Assembly (NCBI RefSeq): GCF_030689025.1
Contig: NZ_JAUYWA010000008.1
Coordinates: 62,001 to 126,000, forward strand
Direction of reading: 5' to 3'
Source of the DNA: Oceanobacter sp. 1_MG-2023
GTDB taxonomy: Bacteria; Pseudomonadota; Gammaproteobacteria; Pseudomonadales; Oceanobacteraceae
Length of the DNA: 64,000 nucleotides
Numbering within the stretch: the stretch's first letter is position 1; every line of letters starts with the position of its first letter. Of this stretch, positions 61,918 to 64,000 are shown piece by piece. Below the pieces are notes generated by a model. It did not search any database. It was not told the DNA's origin and worked only from the letters and a program-made list of their open reading frames with translations. Made by a program: the position numbers and the translations under genes.

Positions 61918-63965
61918 TTCATCTGCTTATTGTCCCTACCGGCATCGATGCCGGTCTGACCAGTATCAGCCTGGGCCTGTTACATGCGCTGGATACCCTG
62001 GGCGTTAAAACCGCGTTTCTGAAACCCGTTGCTCCCGCATCTCACGAGCCAGAACGCTCCACTACGCTGGTGCGCTCGGTGCTGGGGTTAACAACTCCGG
62101 ATTCCATGACTCTGGATACAGTACAGCAGCGTATCAATACCGGGCAGACCGACCGGGTATTGGAAGATGTGGTGGCCCTGCATGCCAAGGCCTGCCAGCA
62201 GCAGCCGGATGTGGTGGTGATCGAAGGCGTTGTCCCCGACCGCACCGAGCCATACACCGCCCGGCTGAATGTTGATATGGCCAAAGCCCTGGGAGCGGAT
62301 GTCTTGCTGGTACTCAGTGGCCACCATCACAGCGGCGACCAGATTGAGCACGAGCTGCAATTACAATCCGGCCTGTTCCGTGTTGCCGATGTCAATGTGG
62401 TGGGGCATATCATCAACAAGGCGGATAGCAGCCATCAGGTCAGTATTGATGCCAAACTCCCTCCTTGCTTTGGCCGTATTCCCTGGAACCCGGAGCTGAC
62501 GCAGCCGCGCAGCCGTGATGTCTGTCACGCCATCGGTGCCAGCCTGTTGAATGAAGGTGAAATCAGCCAGCGTCGGGTTGCCCGTATTCTGCTTGGGGCC
62601 GGTTCCCTGAGCCACACCTTGCCGCAGTTACAGCCAGGTACTCTGCTGGTGACTCCCGCAGACCGCGACGATCTGATCCTGGCAACCTCCATGGTCAGTC
62701 TTGCCGGAACGCCCCTGGCTGGCCTGCTGCTGACCGACCTGGGAGGTGACAGTCTGCCCGGCGAGCCGATCCAGCAAGCCTGTCGCAGCGCCTGGGCCGG
62801 AGGTCTGCCGGTCATGACCAGTACAGAGAACCTGACCTTGATCGCCACGCGTCTGCAGCAACTCAGCCATCAGGTGCCGGTCGATGATGTCGAGCGGGAA
62901 TCACGCATCATGGCCAGTGTCGCAGCAGAACTGGATACCGAGGCTCTGATCAAGACCCTTGGTGCCCCTCACGCCACCCGACTCAGCCCTGCTGCCTTCC
63001 GCTATTCGCTGGTGCAAAAAGCCATCGCCGCCAATCGATGTATTGTATTGCCGGAAGGTAATGAACCGCGCACCATTGAGGCCGCCATTGAATGCCAGAA
63101 GCGCGGTATCGCCCGCTGTATTCTGCTCGGAGAACCGGAAGCAATCCGTCAATCGGCCGAGGTACGAGGGTTGGTGCTACCGGAGGATCTGCAGTTGTTG
63201 CCGCCACAAAGCCTGCGGGAACAATACGCCGATGCCATGGTTGAACTGCGCAAGCACAAGCAGCTGACCCGGGCTTGCGCACTCGCTGAACTGGAAGACA
63301 ACGTGGTGCTCGCCACCATGATGCTGCAGTGCCAGGACGTTGATGGGCTGGTCTCTGGTGCCGTGCATACCACCGCCAATACCATTCGCCCGGCGTTACA
63401 GCTGATTCGCACCGCACCGGGTGCCAGACTGGTGTCGTCCGTGTTTTTTATGGGGTTGCCGGATCAGGTGCTGGTATACGGCGATTGTGCCGTTAACCCG
63501 GACCCGAATGCCGAAGAGTTGGCGGATATTGCCATTCAGAGTGCCGACTCTGCGGCCGCCATGGGTATTGAACCCAGAGTTGCCATGATCAGCTACAGCA
63601 CCGGAGCTTCTGGCAGTGGTAACGATGTCGAGAAGGTACGGCAAGCAACTGCGCTGGTAAAACAGCGGCGGGCCGATATTCTGGTGGACGGGCCATTACA
63701 GTACGATGCAGCCACAACCCCGGCGGTCGCCAAAAGCAAGGCTCCGGACAGTCTGGTAGCAGGCAAGGCGACGGTGCTGATTTTCCCGGATCTGAATACC
63801 GGCAACACCACCTACAAGGCTGTTCAGCGCAGCGCCCGGGTGATCAGTATTGGCCCTATGCTGCAAGGGCTGGCCAAGCCGGTCAATGACTTGTCTCGAG
63901 GTGCAACGGTTGAGGATATTATCTATACCATTGCTCTAACGGCCATTCAGGCGACACAAATCTGA
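61914..63965 (+). CDS. pta: Phosphate acetyltransferase
   Basis: A 683-aa long-form Pta: an N-terminal P-loop-like/BioD-type domain (IVPTGIDAGLTSISLGLL), a central DRTGG domain, and a C-terminal catalytic PTA domain (RCIVLPEGNEPRTIEAA, SYSTGASGSGNDVEKV, DGPLQYDAATTP). It interconverts acetyl-CoA and acetyl phosphate. It overlaps ackA, so the two form one operon for acetate overflow and acetyl-phosphate control. Only 35 nt of noncoding DNA follow within the window. Confidence 0.97.
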   Translation: MIHLLIVPTGIDAGLTSISLGLLHALDTLGVKTAFLKPVAPASHEPERSTTLVRSVLGLTTPDSMTLDTVQQRINTGQTDRVLEDVVALHAKACQQQPDVVVIEGVVPDRTEPYTARLNVDMAKALGADVLLVLSGHHHSGDQIEHELQLQSGLFRVADVNVVGHIINKADSSHQVSIDAKLPPCFGRIPWNPELTQPRSRDVCHAIGASLLNEGEISQRRVARILLGAGSLSHTLPQLQPGTLLVTPADRDDLILATSMVSLAGTPLAGLLLTDLGGDSLPGEPIQQACRSAWAGGLPVMTSTENLTLIATRLQQLSHQVPVDDVERESRIMASVAAELDTEALIKTLGAPHATRLSPAAFRYSLVQKAIAANRCIVLPEGNEPRTIEAAIECQKRGIARCILLGEPEAIRQSAEVRGLVLPEDLQLLPPQSLREQYADAMVELRKHKQLTRACALAELEDNVVLATMMLQCQDVDGLVSGAVHTTANTIRPALQLIRTAPGARLVSSVFFMGLPDQVLVYGDCAVNPDPNAEELADIAIQSADSAAAMGIEPRVAMISYSTGASGSGNDVEKVRQATALVKQRRADILVDGPLQYDAATTPAVAKSKAPDSLVAGKATVLIFPDLNTGNTTYKAVQRSARVISIGPMLQGLAKPVNDLSRGATVEDIIYTIALTAIQATQI

Positions 63966-64000
63966 CCGCAGGACCAGCAGCCCGGCTAAAAAGACGAGCC

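Overview
The window reads as chromosomal DNA of a marine-type gammaproteobacterium, most like the Oceanospirillales/Pseudomonadales group. The reasons are the algU-mucABC type sigma-E operon divergent from nadB, the SdhE/YgfX pair, a FinR-like regulator divergent from fpr, and a Vibrio/Shewanella-type TtpC-TonB2 operon. No genome-wide comparison was possible, so the taxonomy is inference.

Layout. 0-8.5 kb: envelope-stress operon rpoE-rseA-rseB-rseC plus the start of a probable periplasmic protease (minus strand), nadB, the sdhE/ygfX pair, ygfZ, and an acyl-CoA hydrolase/hydratase. 8.5-18.5 kb: a minus-strand transport locus with a TonB-dependent receptor, a surface lipoprotein, DUF3450, TtpC, ExbB, ExbD, TonB and a TPR protein. 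18.8-25.1 kb: housekeeping and hypothetical genes (DUF2333, trmO, PhnA-like, an rRNA m5C methyltransferase, a lysine-rich miniprotein, a ribbon-helix-helix protein, a Spy/CpxP-like protein). 25.7-27.9 kb: a compact four-gene module with a BLUF-like protein that has lost its flavin-contact residues, a COG2229-type small GTPase and two Roadblock/LC7 proteins. This is the best candidate for an undescribed signalling system. 28-42.5 kb: mostly ordinary metabolic, envelope and regulatory genes (COG2509 flavoprotein, PilJ-N protein, CPBP protease, ferric-reductase-like protein, FrnE-like DsbA, COG3199 kinase, phospholipase A, EamA/MarR pair, fpr/FinR pair, LysR/VOC pair).

42.45-48.49 kb is an accessory island inserted between genes that were once adjacent (VOC, DUF302, peroxiredoxin). 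It is bracketed by a duplicated VOC-3'-end/DUF302 segment whose left copy has decayed, and a third decayed DUF302 piece lies inside. The island holds an IS5-family remnant, a tmRNA/tRNA-3'-end-like fragment, and a minus-strand series of small AT-rich gene units separated by attC-like sites. I read it as a cluster of integron cassettes without an integrase. Cargo: an 89-aa protein, glycosyltransferase plus a frameshifted UDP-sugar decarboxylase, an antitoxin relic, YHYH lipoprotein plus a small secreted protein, and a two-helix membrane miniprotein.

48.5-64 kb returns to core genes: DUF302, peroxiredoxin, argG, a giant alpha-2-macroglobulin lipoprotein overlapping PBP1C (periplasmic defence plus wall repair), an AraC/Ogt fusion, and the overlapping ackA-pta pair. 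Short tandem repeats of 10-14 bp, often 12 bp, recur through the window, including inside a signal peptide and lipoprotein linkers.
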